DNA of 64,000 nt, taken from assembly GCA_963815645.1 (NCBI GenBank), contig CAWFHL010000001.1, positions 992,001 to 1,056,000 of the forward strand, read 5' to 3'. The notes below the pieces were generated by a model. The model worked only from the letters and a program-made list of their open reading frames with translations. It did no database searches and was not told the origin of the DNA. Position 1 is the first letter of the stretch; every line of letters starts with the position of its first letter. The DNA is from JBBRHQ01 sp963815645 (GTDB taxonomy: Bacteria > Actinomycetota > Thermoleophilia > Solirubrobacterales > 70-9). Below, in pieces: positions 55,568-63,230 of the stretch. A program made the position numbers and the translations under genes.

Positions 55568-55608
55568 GGGCCGGAGGAGGTCGGGCGAAGCCCGGGCCGG
55601 AGGAGGTC
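55568..55608. repeat. two 15-bp direct repeats around a small hairpin
   Basis: GGGCCGGAGGAGGTC occurs at 55568-55582 and 55594-55608, period 26. Between them GGGCGAAGCCC is a short hairpin. It lies between parB and the DUF3072-like gene and might be a terminator or a protein site. Confidence 0.5.
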
Positions 55609-55610
55609 TG

Positions 55611-57222
55611 CTAGGCGTCCGGGCCGGGACCAATCCACAGCCTCGACCCGACTACCGACCAGGGGAAGGGCCCAACCTGCGGACCCTTCCCCGGATGCGG
55701 CGAGTTGCTCCCCTTGCGGCGCTGGCGCCGCGGACGCACCGATTTGATGTCGGCGGAGAGCAGCTTCTCCACCCCGGCGGAAGCGCGGAGGCCACCACGC
55801 ACCCGCTTGGACTGGGGCAGCTCGTTCTCGTCGGCCAGCAGCGAAGCGACCATCGCGTCACCGATGATCTCTGCGACCTCATTGACCGAGCCGCAGTCGT
55901 TGACCCGTTTGACCAAGTAGGCCGTGGACTGCTCGGCGTCGGCGTAGCTGACCTTCTCTTTCGTCTTGCCGGTCGTCTTCAGCTGTTTGACCTCGACCTC
56001 CTGCAGCTGCGAGGTGACGAGCCGCAGACCCCGCGCCGCGAGGGTCGGGTTGTCGGTGATGAGCGATGATTGCCATCGCCTTGACCCTGGCGAGCGCGAA
56101 CTGTTTGCGGCTGGCGCTGCCTCGACGCTTGAGCAGGTTGCCGCCGACGGTTCCGTTCCAGATCCGCGCTTCCGCCGCTTTTGCCTGGCGCTCCTTGTAG
56201 GCGGCCTGACGCTCCTCTTTCTGTTTCTCAGGAGTGAGCGGCTCACGGCCCTGGGACTGAGCGCGCCATTCCTCGTCCCGCTTTCTCCTTTCCGTCTCCT
56301 CCTTCACGATCCGCTCGACCAGCCGCTCGGCCAAGTCGGCGGCGAACTCGACGTCGGTGATGAAAGAGACCCTTGAGGCCCATTCGCCGTGGTCGACTTC
56401 GTACTCGACCAGGCAGCCGGCGGCGCGGGCCGCGTCGATCTCCGCTTCGCCGAAGCGCAGCGTCGGGTTGTCGGTGTGGGTGTAGGGCTTTGCCACCAGA
56501 TGACGGTCGCCGAGCTCACGGCGCTTCTTCGCGTCGGCGATGACGTCGCTGAGTCGAACCGCGCCGCGGTCGATCATCGTCGGCTTGTCCTCGAAGCGCG
56601 CCTGGGCGACGGCCTCGAACAGCTCGCCGAAGCTGACGACGAACTCGCGGCTCTTGACCTTACGGCGCTTCGCCAGCTCGCAGATGCACTCCGCGATCCT
56701 CGGCGAGACCTCAGCGATCCCCCGCAGGTCGCGCTCGGCCTCGGCCGGAACGTGACCCTCGGCGATGTAGGTCTGAACCGCCTTGGGGAGCTTCAGCAGC
56801 CGGAGGTGCTGGCTGACCCAGCTATCGGAGACTTCGAGCTCCTCGGCGATCCGTTTGTGGGTGGTCAGGTTCAGTTCCTCGGCCAGAGCTTGCAGGCCGC
56901 GGGCGGTGTTGATCGGGTCGAGGTCCTCGCGGTGGTGGTTCTCAACCAGCGCCGCCGTCAGAGCGTCGCCACCGTCGCGGACGTGGACCGGCACCTTCTC
57001 GATGCCCGCCATTTCCGCCGCCCTCAGGCGCCGGTGCCCGGCGATCACGGCGAACTTGCCGCCGTCGATGGGCCGAACGGTAAGCGGCTGCACCACGTCG
57101 GTCTTGCCGAGGCTGCCGGCGAGCCGAGCGAGGGCGTCGGGGTCCATGTGGGTGCGGGGGTTGAAGCCCTCGACTACCTCGATCTTGTCGACCTAGAGCA
57201 GAGGGGTTGCTAGGTCAGTCAT
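55611..57222 (-). pseudogene. ParB/RepB-like partition protein gene with nonsense codon and frameshift
   Basis: Chromosome/plasmid partition-type ParB of about 535 residues if repaired. The natural start is ATG 57222 (MTDLATPLL), with GGAG before it and an ATGA overlap with the upstream gene, but codon 10 is TAG (57193-57195), followed in frame by VDKIEVVEGFNPRTHMDPDA, the ParB N-terminal motif. Downstream: VQPLTVRPIDGGKFAVIAGH then RRLRAAEMAGIEKVPVHVRD and helix-turn-helix HKRIAEELEVSDSWVSQHLR. One extra base near 56070-56074 then shifts the frame; the C-terminal part continues as SLITDNPTLAARGLRLVTSQ. An internal ATG (57147) could still give a shortened protein up to the shift. Confidence 0.8.
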
Positions 57223-57608
57223 GGGAGTGCTCCTTTGTCCTTGCCCCCGCCCGATGCGGGAGCCGGTGCCCCCGCCCCCGCACGCCCAAGCGTGCGACCA
57301 TGCGGGGCGCCGGCTAAGCAAGGGCGGCCAGCTCGAAAGCCCCTCTCGATCGCGTCGTGGCTCATCGGGCAGGTGCCAAGCCGCTTCGCCTCTCGCCGGT
57401 AGTCGGCGAGCAGCACCGCCAGTTCCGCCTTCGACGCGAATCCCGACTCGACGAAGTAGCGACGACCTTGACCGTCTCGCGGGTAGTCGTAGACGAAGAC
57501 CTTGCCCTCGATGCGTCGACCGACCAATACGCGCGCCTCCTCGGCGACGGTGTAGCGACCGATCACACTGAGCTGTGCGGGACTGGTCTGGATTGCCGTG
57601 GCGCTCAT
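57219..57608 (-). CDS. hypothetical protein of the ParB operon
   Basis: A 129-residue protein. The recognisable core is YTVAEEARVLVGRRIEGKVF, VYDYPRDGQGRRYFVESGFA and KAELAVLLADYRREAKRLGT; it then becomes Gly/Pro/Ala-rich. Its stop overlaps the parB ATG (ATGA), so the two are translationally coupled. AAGGAGGTGCGCG precedes the ATG and lies next to a long hairpin (57622-57761). No function assigned. Confidence 0.65.
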   Translation of the reverse strand: MSATAIQTSPAQLSVIGRYTVAEEARVLVGRRIEGKVFVYDYPRDGQGRRYFVESGFASKAELAVLLADYRREAKRLGTCPMSHDAIERGFRAGRPCLAGAPHGRTLGRAGAGAPAPASGGGKDKGALP

Positions 57609-57621
57609 CGCGCACCTCCTT

Positions 57622-57761
57622 GGCTCGTTGGTGGGAGTCGTGAGCCGGCCGGCAGCGGATGAGGCGGCACGTCACCCGAAGGGCGCGCAGCGAGGTCCGC
57701 GAAGCGGGCCTTGACGTACCGCCGGCCGCTGCCAGGCTCAGACGACTTCCACCAACGAGCC
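57622..57761 (-). ncRNA. structured leader, element 1 (long hairpin before the ribosome site)
   Basis: On the minus strand the 5' arm GGCTCGTTGGTGG...GTCG...TGAGCC..GGCAGCGG pairs with CCGCTGCC..GGCTCA..CGAC...CCACCAACGAGCC, closing a ~65-nt apical region. The base of the stem is 13 perfect pairs. AAGGAGGT follows at once, then ATG 57608. Element 2 has the same order of blocks with altered but still pairing bases, so it is probably an RNA element, or a palindromic operator. Confidence 0.65.
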
Positions 57762-57769
57762 AGGTGACG

Positions 57770-58345
57770 CTAGGCGACCTTGCTCGCGGGACCCAGCGCC
57801 GGGAGAGCCGCCAGGTCCGGCCGGTCTCTGAGCCTGTAGCCGACCCCGCGCGTGTTGACGACAAGGCCGCGGGCACCCGCCTCCCGCAGCCGGTTCCGCA
57901 ACCTGCTTGCATGACTGTCGAGGGTCCTGGTCTGGGTCAGGCCGGTGTGTCCCCACACCGTTGCGAGCAACTCCTCCTTCGAGAAGACCCGATCGGGCTG
58001 CGCGGCTAGGACGAGTAGCAGCGCGAACTCCTTGCGGGAGAGGCGCAACTCGCCCCCCTTGACGGTCGCCCTCCGACCTGCCGGGTCGACCATCAGCGCT
58101 CCGAGGTTGATGACCTCCTCCTGAGTGGCGGCGACCGGCTGCGCGGTGACGATGCCGCAGTCGAGGTCGCCGGAACAGGCCAGGCGCCAGCTCATCTCCT
58201 GGTCGCGGCGAACCCGCAACTCCCAATTGCCCCGCTCGCTCAACCTCGCTTCGATCTCCCCGGCGGGGGTCTGCACCGAGACCCGAGTGAAGCGGCCGGG
58301 CACGAGCTCCCGAAGCGGGCTGGCGTAGTCGAATGAAGCGTCCAT
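57770..58345 (-). CDS. OmpR/PhoB-type winged-helix protein without receiver domain
   Basis: A 191-residue protein. The C-terminal part is a winged helix: LRLSRKEFALLLVLAAQPDR, VFSKEELLATVWGHTGLTQT and LDSHASRLRNRLREAGARGL then VVNTRGVGYRL. The N-terminal ~85 residues (FDYASPLRELVPGRFTRVSV) have no receiver-like acid pocket. ATG 58345 after AGGAGG, with element 2 immediately upstream. It may regulate the ParB operon. Confidence 0.85.
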   Translation of the reverse strand: MDASFDYASPLRELVPGRFTRVSVQTPAGEIEARLSERGNWELRVRRDQEMSWRLACSGDLDCGIVTAQPVAATQEEVINLGALMVDPAGRRATVKGGELRLSRKEFALLLVLAAQPDRVFSKEELLATVWGHTGLTQTRTLDSHASRLRNRLREAGARGLVVNTRGVGYRLRDRPDLAALPALGPASKVA

Positions 58346-58359
58346 CGTGGACCTCCTGA

Positions 58360-58492
58360 CTCGTTGACGGCTGTCGCTGAGCCGTCCGGCAGCGGACAGG
58401 GAGGCGCGATCGTCAACACGCGAGAACTACCGAGCAGCAGCTTCGAGCGCCTAGCTGCCGCTGCCAGGCTCACGGCGACAGACGACAACGAG
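58360..58492 (-). ncRNA. structured leader, element 2 (long hairpin before the ribosome site)
   Basis: Same architecture as element 1: CTCGTTG...CTGTCGC..TGAGCC..GGCAGCGG pairs with CCGCTGCC..GGCTCA..GCGACAG..CAACGAG. The outer stem keeps 16 of 18 pairs, and the arm sequence differs from element 1 with matching changes on both sides. TCAGGAGGT then ATG 58345 follow. Confidence 0.65.
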
Positions 58493-58621
58493 CAAGGGTG
58501 AGATGGCTGGGGGAGGCGGATTGGAGCGCAATCCCAACCCCCATGCGGGACTGCGATCTTCGAAGCTGCAAAACAAATTGGTACCCGCTAGCTATCCCGA
58601 CGAGGACTAGGCGACACGAAA

Positions 58622-58644
58622 AAAGCCCCGTTTCCAGGGCCTTT
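58622..58644. terminator. hairpin with A/T flanks, probable bidirectional terminator
   Basis: AAAGCCC pairs with GGGCCTTT around a short loop with one bulge, with an A-run before and T-run after. It lies between the tRNA-Met remnant and the structured leader. Confidence 0.6.
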
Positions 58645-58650
58645 CTCAAA

Positions 58651-58691
58651 GCGGGGGCAGGATTCGAACCTTCGACCTTCGGGTTATGAGC
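58651..58691 (-). repeat. partial initiator-type tRNA-Met (3' half), candidate attachment site
   Basis: On the minus strand: anticodon loop with CAT, then CCCGAAGGTC, T-arm AGGTTCGAATCCT and acceptor 3' end CCCCCGC. The D-arm and acceptor 5' strand are absent, and the T-stem carries a mismatch (GAAGG against CCTGC). It marks the right edge of the island; the ECF sigma gene begins 25 bp later. Confidence 0.75.
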
Positions 58692-58716
58692 TGGCGGGTT
58701 GAAGCTGTGCGGCCAT

Positions 58717-59748
58717 CTACGCCGGGGCCTGCACGACCGGGTCGTCCTCGGCGAGGCGGTCTGACAGCCCGAAGGAACGAAACAGCGAGGGCAGGAACGG
58801 CTGCAGAAAGTTGTGGACGCCGGCTACCGCCGGCCTCCCCACGCCCTCCCCGGCCAGCTCGAGCACGGTCACCGACCAGGGCGACCAGTCGCCGGTCCCG
58901 GGGTCGGGCTTATAGGAGGCGAAGGTCGGACAGCCGTTGGCGCGCACCGCGATCAGCTTCGAGCCGCGACAGGCGGCGCCCTGGCCGAGCATGAACTCGC
59001 CGACCTGATCGGGCCCGCGCAGCCAGAGCGACAGCGGCGGCATGTCGAAGACGACGTCGTAGCGCAGCAGGGCGACGATCCTGTCGATGTCGTAATCGGC
59101 GAAGGCCTCGAGGTACTGCTCCAGCAGCCGCCGCTCGCCCTCGTCGCTGGGCCGGGCGGACGCCTCGGCGTCCTCCAGGGCCAGCGCGTCGAGCGTTGCC
59201 CGCGCCCGCTGCAGGGCGCTGTTGACCGACGCCACCGAGGTCTCCAGCAGCTCGGCGACCTCCTTGGCGCTCCAGCGCAGGACCTCGCGCAGGACCAGCA
59301 CCACGCGCTGGCGCGCCGGCAGGTGCTGGAGGGCGGCGACGAAGGCCAGCCGCAGTGCCTCGCGCTCGGCAGTCTGGGCCGCCGGGTCGGCGGCGGGGTC
59401 AAGGACCTGGGCGTCGGCGATCGGCAGCACCCAGCTCGCCTCCGGCAGCGGCGCGCCGACCGGCATCTCGGCGGTGCCGGCGCCGCCGAGGTCGACCGGG
59501 CGCGCTCGGCGTTTGCGGCCCTCGATCTGGTCGAGGCAGACGTTGGTGGCGATCCGGAACAGCCACGACTTCATCGCCGCCGGCTCCTGCAGGGTGTCGG
59601 CCCGCCGCCAGGCGCGGATCATCGCCTCCTGGGTCGCGTCTTCGGCCTCGAAGCCCGAGCCGAGCATCCGGTAGCAGTAGCCGGTCAGGGCCGGTCGCAG
59701 GCGCTCGAGGTCCTGCTCGAAGGCCGCTTGACTGGTCGAGAGCGCCAC
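58717..59748 (-). CDS. ECF sigma factor with C-terminal SnoaL domain (SigJ/ECF41-type)
   Basis: Extracytoplasmic-function RNA polymerase sigma factor of 343 residues. Region 2: ALTGYCYRMLGSGFEAEDAT and AMIRAWRRADTLQEPAAMKS; region 4: ALQHLPARQRVVLVLREVLR and WSAKEVAELLETSVASVNSA. From about residue 200 a SnoaL-like domain follows (LEQYLEAFADYDIDRIVALL through VTVLELAGEGVGRPAVAGVH), typical of factors that use the tail rather than an anti-sigma. GTG 59748; the gene diverges from a VOC gene, a frequent target partner. Confidence 0.9.
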   Translation of the reverse strand: MALSTSQAAFEQDLERLRPALTGYCYRMLGSGFEAEDATQEAMIRAWRRADTLQEPAAMKSWLFRIATNVCLDQIEGRKRRARPVDLGGAGTAEMPVGAPLPEASWVLPIADAQVLDPAADPAAQTAEREALRLAFVAALQHLPARQRVVLVLREVLRWSAKEVAELLETSVASVNSALQRARATLDALALEDAEASARPSDEGERRLLEQYLEAFADYDIDRIVALLRYDVVFDMPPLSLWLRGPDQVGEFMLGQGAACRGSKLIAVRANGCPTFASYKPDPGTGDWSPWSVTVLELAGEGVGRPAVAGVHNFLQPFLPSLFRSFGLSDRLAEDDPVVQAPA

Positions 59749-59830
59749 TGGGCAGATCCTAGCTTTACCGATTAGTTCCGGCTCTCGCGTCGGTCCTGGT
59801 CTCCGAACGGAACCCACCAAGGAGGCAAAC

Positions 59831-60247
59831 GTGCCCCGACTGCTTTTCCTCAACCTGCCGGTGGCCGACCTGGCGGCCAGCCGGCGATTCTTCGTCGGGC
59901 TCGGATTCGAGTTCAACGAGCGCTTCTGTGACGAGGGCGCCGCCTGCATGGTGATCAGCGACCGGGCCTACGTGATGCTGCTTCAGCGCGAGCGCTTCGC
60001 CGAGTTCGTGAGGGGGCCGGTCGCCGACGCCGGCGCGGCGACGGCGCTCACCGTCACGGTCAGCGCCGAGGACCCGGCGGCCGTCGACGCCTTCGCCGCA
60101 GCCGCTCTCGCCGCCGGCGCAAGCCCCGCCAAGGAGCCGCAGGATTACGGTTTCATGTACCAGCGCAGCTTCCACGATCTCGACGGTCACCTCTGGGAGG
60201 CGCTGTGGATGGACCCCGTCGCCGTCGAGAATGGGCCGACCACCTGA
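59831..60247 (+). CDS. VOC family protein
   Basis: A 138-residue protein: LFLNLPVADLAASRRFFVGL, then CDEGAACMVISDRAYVMLL, and C-terminal YQRSFHDLDGHLWEALWMDP with the metal Glu. GTG 59831 with AAGGAGGCAAAC. It diverges from the ECF sigma gene; ECF-SnoaL sigma factors often sit beside such small enzymes. Confidence 0.9.
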   Translation: MPRLLFLNLPVADLAASRRFFVGLGFEFNERFCDEGAACMVISDRAYVMLLQRERFAEFVRGPVADAGAATALTVTVSAEDPAAVDAFAAAALAAGASPAKEPQDYGFMYQRSFHDLDGHLWEALWMDPVAVENGPTT

Positions 60248-60252
60248 CGACG

Positions 60253-60682
60253 ATGAACGCCTCCGAGCTTCGCGACCATTGCCTCTCGTTTGCCGGGGCC
60301 GAGGAGACGTTTCCCTTCGGCGCCCGCACCTCTGTGTTCAAGGTCGGGGGAAAGATGTTCGCCCTCTCAGCTCGATGCCGACTCGCTGCGGGTCAGCGTC
60401 AAGTGCGAGCCGCGGCTGGCCGAGGCCCTGCGGGCCGCGCATCCGGAGGTGACCCCCGGCTACCACCTCAACAAGGTGCACTGGAACACCGTGACCATCG
60501 GAGGCGGGCTGCCCGACGGTGCGATCCGCGACATGATCGAGGACTCCTACGACTTGGTCGTGAGCACGCTGCCGGCCGCCGAGCGGAGAGCCCTGGGATG
60601 GGGGCGATACCTAGTGCCACGCGAGGCGCGAAGGAACCGCAAGCGCAGGCACGGCCCTCTCTCGCGGCACGGCCCCGGATAG
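60253..60682 (+). CDS. MmcQ/YjbR family protein, frameshifted
   Basis: DNA-binding-type (MmcQ/YjbR) small protein. The first part reads MNASELRDHCLSFAGAEETF and PFGARTSVFKVGGKMFALS; the continuation QLDADSLRVSVKCEPRLAEA and YHLNKVHWNTVTIGGGLPDG lies in another frame. The break is at about 60366-60372 (1-nt gain or 2-nt loss in a CTCTC repeat). The C-terminus may also be joined to a truncated VOC gene from the other strand. Inactive as read. Confidence 0.75.
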
Positions 60683-60862
60683 CTCGCCCGCCGAGACGCC
60701 GGTCGTTTCGAAGAGGCCGAATTCCGTCCCACCGCAGACGTAGAGCAGTCCCCCGAGCCTCTCCTCGCTGGGCTCAAGCCCGAGCTTCTCCGAGTGAAAG
60801 CGGCGGGCGCGCTCGAGATCCTGCGCCGGCAACCTGGCCGCGACTCTCGCCGTGTCCAGCAT
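60611..60862 (-). pseudogene. VOC family gene, truncated
   Basis: The N-terminal half of a VOC protein: MLDTARVAARLPAQDLERAR, FHSEKLGLEPSEERLGGLLY and FGLFETTGVSAGE, after which the frame runs into unrelated sequence instead of the second beta-alpha module. It overlaps the end of the MmcQ gene. Confidence 0.65.
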
Positions 60863-60873
60863 CGTTCCTCCAC

Positions 60874-61362
60874 TCATCCGTTGGCCGCGATGCCGTCGCC
60901 AGCCGCCCTCAGGGCCGCGATGTCGAGCTTGCCCATCTTCAGCAGCGCTTCCATCGCGCGCCGCGCCCGCTCCGGGTCATCGTCGCCGAGCAGCTCCTCG
61001 AGGCCGGCCGGGACAACCTGCCAGCAGAGACCGTACTTGTCGGTGACCCAGCCGCATTGGCCCTGCTTGCCGCCGTCAGCCGCCAGCTTCTCCCAGTAGT
61101 AGTCGATCTCAGCCTGGTCAGCGCAGTTGATTTGGAAGGAGACGGCCTCGTCGAACTTGAACTGCGGCCCGCCGTTGATACCGACGAAGCGCTGGCCTTC
61201 GACCTCCCATTCGACGGTTACCGCCATGCCGGCTTTGCTCGGAACGGCCTCGTTGTAGTGGATGACCCTGACGATGCGCGAATCCTCGAAGACGGAGAGG
61301 TAGAAGCTCGCGGCCTCCTCGGCCTCGGTGTCGAACCACAGGTTGGGGACGATCTTTTGCAT
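60874..61362 (-). CDS. PhnB-like VOC family protein
   Basis: A 162-residue protein: PNLWFDTEAEEAASFYLSVF, FVGINGGPQFKFDEAVSFQI, YYWEKLAADGG and DKYGLCWQVVPAGLEELLG. Near-duplicate of the protein at 32853. ATG 61362 after AAGGAGGCAGC. It is last in the minus-strand operon that begins at the DHFR-like gene. Confidence 0.88.
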   Translation of the reverse strand: MQKIVPNLWFDTEAEEAASFYLSVFEDSRIVRVIHYNEAVPSKAGMAVTVEWEVEGQRFVGINGGPQFKFDEAVSFQINCADQAEIDYYWEKLAADGGKQGQCGWVTDKYGLCWQVVPAGLEELLGDDDPERARRAMEALLKMGKLDIAALRAAGDGIAANG

Positions 61363-61379
61363 GGTGCTGCCTCCTTCAC

Positions 61380-61781
61380 TCATCCGAATTGTTGGGCCAT
61401 CGCCCACTCCACCTCGACCAGGTAGACGACCCGGTCGCTGCGCAGCGGGTAGGGCTGGCCGGTGTACTTGGTAGAGATACGGTCGATCACCGCGAAGGCC
61501 TCCTCGCCCTCCAGGATCTCGGCAACGCGGCCCCGGATCGCCGCCATCGTGAACGGCTGCTCGCGGTCGGTGAGCGAGATCGCGAGCCGCGGGTCGCGGC
61601 TCAGGTTGCGCGCCTTGCGTGAAGCGGGGTCGGTGAGGAAGGCGACGCGGTCGCCCTCGAGGCCGATCCAAAGCGGCACGCTGTGCGGGGCGCCGTCGGG
61701 CATCAGGGTCGCCAGGTGGGCGTAGTTCGCGCCCTCGAGCAGGGCGCGAACGTCGTCGGGCAGCTCGGGCATCGGGATCAC
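61380..61781 (-). CDS. PNPOx-like F420-dependent oxidoreductase family protein
   Basis: Split-barrel flavin-fold protein of 133 residues: YAHLATLMPDGAPHSVPLWI, FLTDPASRKARNLSRDPRLA and ISLTDREQPFTMAAIRGR. It resembles the F420-dependent TIGR03618-type enzymes I recall; cofactor not proven. ATG overlaps the downstream stop of the DUF385-like gene. Confidence 0.85.
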   Translation of the reverse strand: MIPMPELPDDVRALLEGANYAHLATLMPDGAPHSVPLWIGLEGDRVAFLTDPASRKARNLSRDPRLAISLTDREQPFTMAAIRGRVAEILEGEEAFAVIDRISTKYTGQPYPLRSDRVVYLVEVEWAMAQQFG

Positions 61782-62194
61782 TCCTTCTTCGTCAAGCGAA
61801 AGGTCGGGTGGTCGGCTGGGTCGGGCAGCTCCTCGAAGGTCGCGGCAACGCTCGGGAAGCGATCGAAGTGGTCGCGGTAGGCGGCGATTAGCGGCGGGCG
61901 CTCGGCGACCGGAACCTCCTCGGCCCCGAAGCGCCGGCTGCGGCCGCGCTGCTTCAGCTCCCCCTCACCCGCGGCGCGCAGGTTGCGCACCCAGTGGGTA
62001 TGCCCGCGCGGGGCGATTAGGTAGCGCTCCCCATCGTGCTCGAGCACGGCGACCGGGACGCTGTGGGGGTTGCCGCTGCGGCGGCCGCGGACGGTGAGGC
62101 GGCTGAGGAAGCGGCGACCGAAGAGCGAGGCCATCCGGTTGCCGACATGGCTCTGCATCCAGTTCGGCGGCAGGTAGTGCTCGGTGGCGCTCAT
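61778..62194 (-). CDS. deazaflavin-dependent nitroreductase (DUF385) family protein
   Basis: A 138-residue F420-binding-type protein: LTVRGRRSGNPHSVPVAVLE then RYLIAPRGHTHWVRNLRAAG and GELKQRGRSRRFGAEEV. The RRSG and WVRNLRA segments are typical of the Ddn family. ATG 62194 overlaps the cupin stop (ATGA). Confidence 0.87.
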   Translation of the reverse strand: MSATEHYLPPNWMQSHVGNRMASLFGRRFLSRLTVRGRRSGNPHSVPVAVLEHDGERYLIAPRGHTHWVRNLRAAGEGELKQRGRSRRFGAEEVPVAERPPLIAAYRDHFDRFPSVAATFEELPDPADHPTFRLTKKE

Positions 62195-62607
62195 TTTCCG
62201 AGCGCCTCCCCGAGGTCGATCGGCGGCCCGAGGACCTCCACCGCCGGGGTCTCGGCCAGCGCCCACTCCGGCGGATCCTCGCCCGCCCGCTCGGCGGCGC
62301 GGCGCGCGAGCGTGCGCTCGAAGCCGGCCGGCGTGCAGACGAGCAGGTAGCGCGCCGGCTCAGTGGAGCGGTTGGCGAGGGTGTGGATCGTGCCGCGCGG
62401 GGCGAAGACGAGTTCGCCGGGGCCGGCGGTGCCGATCTCCTCGCCCTGCTGGAAGGTCAGCTCGCCCTCCAGCACGTAGAACGCCTCGTCGAAGTCGTGG
62501 CGATGCAGCGGCGGTCCGACCCAGCGGCCCGGCGTCGAGTTCTCCATCACGGCGACTTCGCCGCCGCTCTGCTCGGAGCGCAACAGGATCCGCGAGCCGG
62601 GCATCAT
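62191..62607 (-). CDS. cupin domain protein
   Basis: Small beta-barrel protein of 138 residues: PPLHRHDFDEAFYVLEGELT gives the first cupin motif (HRH...E) and PGELVFAPRGTIHTLANRST the second (P..H). Likely metal-binding; reaction unknown. Overlaps its neighbours (ATGA junctions). Confidence 0.9.
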   Translation of the reverse strand: MMPGSRILLRSEQSGGEVAVMENSTPGRWVGPPLHRHDFDEAFYVLEGELTFQQGEEIGTAGPGELVFAPRGTIHTLANRSTEPARYLLVCTPAGFERTLARRAAERAGEDPPEWALAETPAVEVLGPPIDLGEALGK

Positions 62608-63179
62608 TCCCTGCTCCGCTCGAAGACCAAGGTGGCGATGCCCTCGCCGACCGTGCCCGACTCGGTCAACCGCAGGCGATGCTCGCCGCCGCTCTCCTCG
62701 AACAAGCGCTTGCCACTGCCGAGCAGGACCGGGAAGACCATCAGGCGCAGCTCGTCGAGCAGGTCGTGCTCGATCAGGCCCTGAACGAGCCGGGCGCTGC
62801 CGGCGACCAGAATGCTCCCGTCGACCTCTTCCCTCAGCTTCCCGACCTCCTCGGCGAAGTCGCCGGAGAGGATGGTCGAGTTGTTCCAGGCGGCCTCCCG
62901 CAGCGTCGAGGAGACGACGTACTTGGGCATCGAGTTCATCTTCTCCGCGAACCCCGCCTCATCTTTCCTCGAGGGCCAGGCGGCGGCAAAACCTTCGTAG
63001 GTGACCCGACCGAGCAGCTGGGCCTCGGCCTGGCGGAGCTCATCGAGCTTGAACCTGTTGCCGTCCTCCCCGCGGTCGAACTCGAAGGTCCAGGCGCCAT
63101 GACTGGCCCCCTCGCTGCCGCCGGGGTCCTCCATCACTCCATCCAGCGAGACGAACTCGGTTACGACGATCCTTCCCAT
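62604..63179 (-). CDS. dihydrofolate reductase family protein (RibD-like)
   Basis: A 191-residue NADPH-dependent reductase of the RibD C-terminal/DHFR-like type: IVVTEFVSLDGVMEDPGGSE, LLGRVTYEGFAAAWPSRKDE, YVVSSTLREAAWNNSTILSG, DGSILVAGSARLVQGLIEHD and LVFPVLLGSGKRLFEE. Not classical folate reductase. First gene of the five-gene minus-strand operon; ATG 63179. Confidence 0.88.
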   Translation of the reverse strand: MGRIVVTEFVSLDGVMEDPGGSEGASHGAWTFEFDRGEDGNRFKLDELRQAEAQLLGRVTYEGFAAAWPSRKDEAGFAEKMNSMPKYVVSSTLREAAWNNSTILSGDFAEEVGKLREEVDGSILVAGSARLVQGLIEHDLLDELRLMVFPVLLGSGKRLFEESGGEHRLRLTESGTVGEGIATLVFERSRE

Positions 63180-63230
63180 GGTCACTTCCCTTCGGTTGTT
63201 TGCAGCTATGACCGACGGTGGGGGCAAAAC

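Noticed and set aside
57193..57195. Recoding of TAG (pyrrolysine or readthrough) in parB
   Set aside because: A downstream frameshift is also present and there is no recoding signal or relevant gene visible; nonsense mutation or error is simpler.
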